Source: Prorocentrum cordatum
Taxonomy: Eukaryota > Sar > Dinophyceae > Prorocentrales > Prorocentraceae
Length of the DNA: 40,000 bases
Direction of reading: 5' to 3'
NCBI GenBank assembly: GCA_963575745.1
Contig: CAUYUJ010000770.1
Span: 1-40,000 of the forward strand
The translations under genes were made by a program, and so were the position numbers. Of the stretch, positions 38,428 through 40,000 are shown in pieces. Each line of letters begins with the position of its first letter. The stretch's first letter is position 1. Under the pieces are notes generated by a model that saw only the letters and a program-made list of their open reading frames with translations, had not been told where the DNA came from and made no database searches.

Positions 38428-38715
38428 GCTCTATGTGCGGCAGGTTCGTTTTGTGCTTATGCCATTGTTTGTTGCTCTATGCCATTGTTTGTTTTTGTGC
38501 TTATGTTATCGTTTGTTGATCTATGTGCGGCAGGTTCGTTTTGCGCTCATGCCATTGTTTGTTGCTCTATGCCATTGCTTGTTGTTGTGCTTATGTTATC
38601 GTTGGTTGCTCTATGTGCGGCAGGTTCGTTTTGTGATTGTGTCATTGTTTGTTGCTCTATGTCGTTGTTTGTTTCTTGTGCTTGTGTCATTGTTGGTTGC
38701 TCTCTGTGCGGCAGG
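38428..38715 (+). repeat. 90-bp tandem repeat (about 3.2 copies) in an open frame
   Basis: Units start at CTATGTGCGGCAGGTTCG at 38431, 38521, 38611 and a variant at 38702. Each unit holds two GCCATTGTTTGTTGCTCTATG-like halves. As 90 is a multiple of three, the plus frame (38224-38841) repeats a ~30-residue Cys-rich hydrophobic unit (LCAAGSFCAHAIVCCSMPL). The frame begins inside the foldback element and ends in unrelated sequence, which argues against a real gene, although the frame-preserving period is notable. Confidence 0.8.
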
Positions 38716-38842
38716 TCCGCGTCGCGTCGGCCGCTGGCGACCCCGCCGCGGGCGTTCGAGGTGGAGCGCCGCCCGTGGCCTGGGATCGGCCCATCGTTGA
38801 GCGATCGGACGCTGCTGGAGCGGACGATCGTTCAAGGTTGAG

Positions 38843-39074
38843 CGATCCCCGTGGCGGTTGGGGCTGCCACAAGTCGGGGGTGGACAGACCTCCTAACAGT
38901 GACACGTCGATGATTGAGTCGTCCGTTTTCAGTTCTCGAGAGGGCGCCGCGGCCGTCATTTTCCAGGCCTGCGCCCGCCAGGTTTGGGCCGAGGTCGGTT
39001 TCACTGAACCACGTTTTGCTAAAGGGAGGTCTGTCCATCCCCGAACGATCCCCGTGGCGGTTGGGGCTGCCACA
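38843..39074. mobile_element. Family I element, copy 2, flanked by 29-bp direct repeats
   Basis: The element (about 38873-39043) has ends GGGGGTGGACAGACCTCC and GGGAGGTCTGTCCATCCCCG. It is flanked by an exact 29-bp direct repeat starting CGATCCCCGTGGCGGTTGG at 38843-38871 and 39046-39074. Similarity continues a few bases further (GTCGGGG / ATCGGGG). The body shares GAGGGCGCCGCGGCCGTCAT with 32391-32565. A 29-bp target duplication is unusually long; a small tandem duplication containing the element is the alternative. Confidence 0.7.
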
Positions 39075-39290
39075 CATCGGGGCAAGGTTTTTTTTGTCCA
39101 GGAACGGCATGCACCTTCCCAGCACCCCCCGAGCTCTGCGGTGTAGACCTGGGCCATGCATCAGTAATACCTGTACGGCCACGCTTCGGGTGAGAAGGCT
39201 TCGGGATGTGAGGAACCAATGGTTCGCTGAATCGATCTCTCATCTCACGATCGACCTCACAACCGATCTCATTCGATCGATCTAACTCCA

Positions 39291-39404
39291 CAGGATGCAC
39301 TGTCGCAAACAGTCGCACTGAGAGCAGAGGTCTGGAGCCAGGCCCTCCCCCCCTCCCCCCCCCCTTCCGCCCAATGTCGAAGCGCCGAATCACAAAAACG
39401 CTCA
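39291..39404. repeat. Dispersed repeat E, copy 2
   Basis: Partner of 5037-5146: GATGCACTGTCGCAAACAGT, CGCACTGAGAGCAGAGGTCT, a C-rich run and GTCGAAGCGCCGAAT. Just upstream, 39235-39285 is a small ATCGATCTCATCTCACGATC-type repeat. Confidence 0.65.
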
Positions 39405-40000
39405 CCTGGTGCCTCCCCGCCAGTGGCCTGCAGGCGACCGACATCGAGCGGTTCACGTCGTCCGAAAGCCGCGGTCGTGCAAAGTGGAACGATCCACGCG
39501 GTGTCAGGAGCGCACGCTGAAGTCAGGAACGTACGCTTAAGTCAAGTTGGAGAATCCCCTCCTCCTCCTCCTCCTCATCCTCCTCCTCCTCCTCCTACTC
39601 CTCTTCCTTCTCCTACTCCTTGTGCCGATGCAGCCCGATCCGACGCACGGTTCGATCCGATCTGATGTTTCGATTCGATGCTGACTGATCCTGCCTTGCC
39701 TCGGGCCTTAGTTCAGGGGGCAACGCCCAGGGGGGATAGTCTCAGGGTGGGGGCTGCATCGACCCGCCAACCGCCCATTCGTTGCCGGCGGGGGGTCGAT
39801 AAACCACCCCGCCCAGGAGCATGCGGTTTCGCTATCGGGGGATCGCCGATTCCAGTTTCATGCTTCCCTCCCTGGGCTGGCCCCCCGGATGGTACCCCTC
39901 ATTTCCTCTGGCCTTTGATATCAGCTTCTTTTAATCGACCCCGATCCCCATCTCCATCTCCATCTCCATCCAGACCCCCACCATCTCAGCGCCCCAATTG
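39405..40000. other. Unassigned end of the window with short CCT and CATCTC tracts
   Basis: A CCT/CTACTCC tract lies at 39558-39620, and CGATCCGA/GATCCGATC/GATTCGATG repeats at about 39637-39680. A (CATCTC)n run lies at 39950-39972. No gene is recognised up to the window edge. Confidence 0.5.

Overview
This window reads as non-genic, repeat-dense nuclear DNA from a eukaryote, most likely a dinoflagellate. It is GC-rich and full of long microsatellites (CCT/GGA, TGATGA, TTATTA) and minisatellites. It has no bacterial-style operons, and I recognise no rRNA, tRNA or conserved host protein gene. The dinoflagellate call rests mainly on a minus-strand non-LTR retrotransposon (about 16.3-25.9 kb). 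Its layout (zinc-ribbon/coiled-coil ORF1, then endonuclease, reverse transcriptase, CCHC knuckle and RNase H) matches the LINE-like elements I know from dinoflagellate genomes. That is recognition of motifs by eye, not a database search.

Layout. 0-5.1 kb: a Z-DNA-prone (CGCACG)n tract, then three short inverted-repeat elements (here families A, B, C), TGATG and GGA tracts, family D fused to an 840-bp CCT array, and dispersed repeat E. 5.2-11 kb: GGA and CCT tracts, a plus-strand remnant of a second retroelement ORF1, another inverted-repeat element, a GC-rich stretch with only coding-like scraps, and a 101-bp tandem array ending in a purine tract and a short conserved module. 12-15.9 kb: long TGATGA and TTATTA tracts, an inverted-repeat element and a CTTGGGGCC minisatellite. 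16.3-25.9 kb: the retrotransposon, broken by stops and frameshifts and invaded by at least three later insertions: a 207-bp terminal-inverted-repeat element inside ORF1, a G-rich inverted-repeat unit between the endonuclease and the reverse transcriptase, and a ~100-bp tandem array just upstream of the reverse transcriptase. 26-31 kb: purine tracts, short duplications, TGATGA repeats and a 42-bp minisatellite. 31.2-31.7 kb: a plus-strand zinc-finger remnant of a retroelement. 32-39.4 kb: a dense cluster of short inverted-repeat elements, including further copies of families A, B, C and D, one of them nested (A inside B).

The main biological content is therefore mobile DNA. There are about fourteen families of short (roughly 160-340 bp) non-coding elements with inverted terminal repeats, several of them multicopy, and some have visible target-site duplications. 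They resemble MITEs, foldback elements or the introners reported in dinoflagellates. A second theme is that two unrelated ~100-bp tandem arrays, at 9.9 and 19.2 kb, are followed by the same purine tract plus a ~75-bp module. This suggests that arrays may move or amplify as units with a common end.

No intact host gene can be supported. Most long open frames are artefacts of simple repeats or stop-poor minisatellites.
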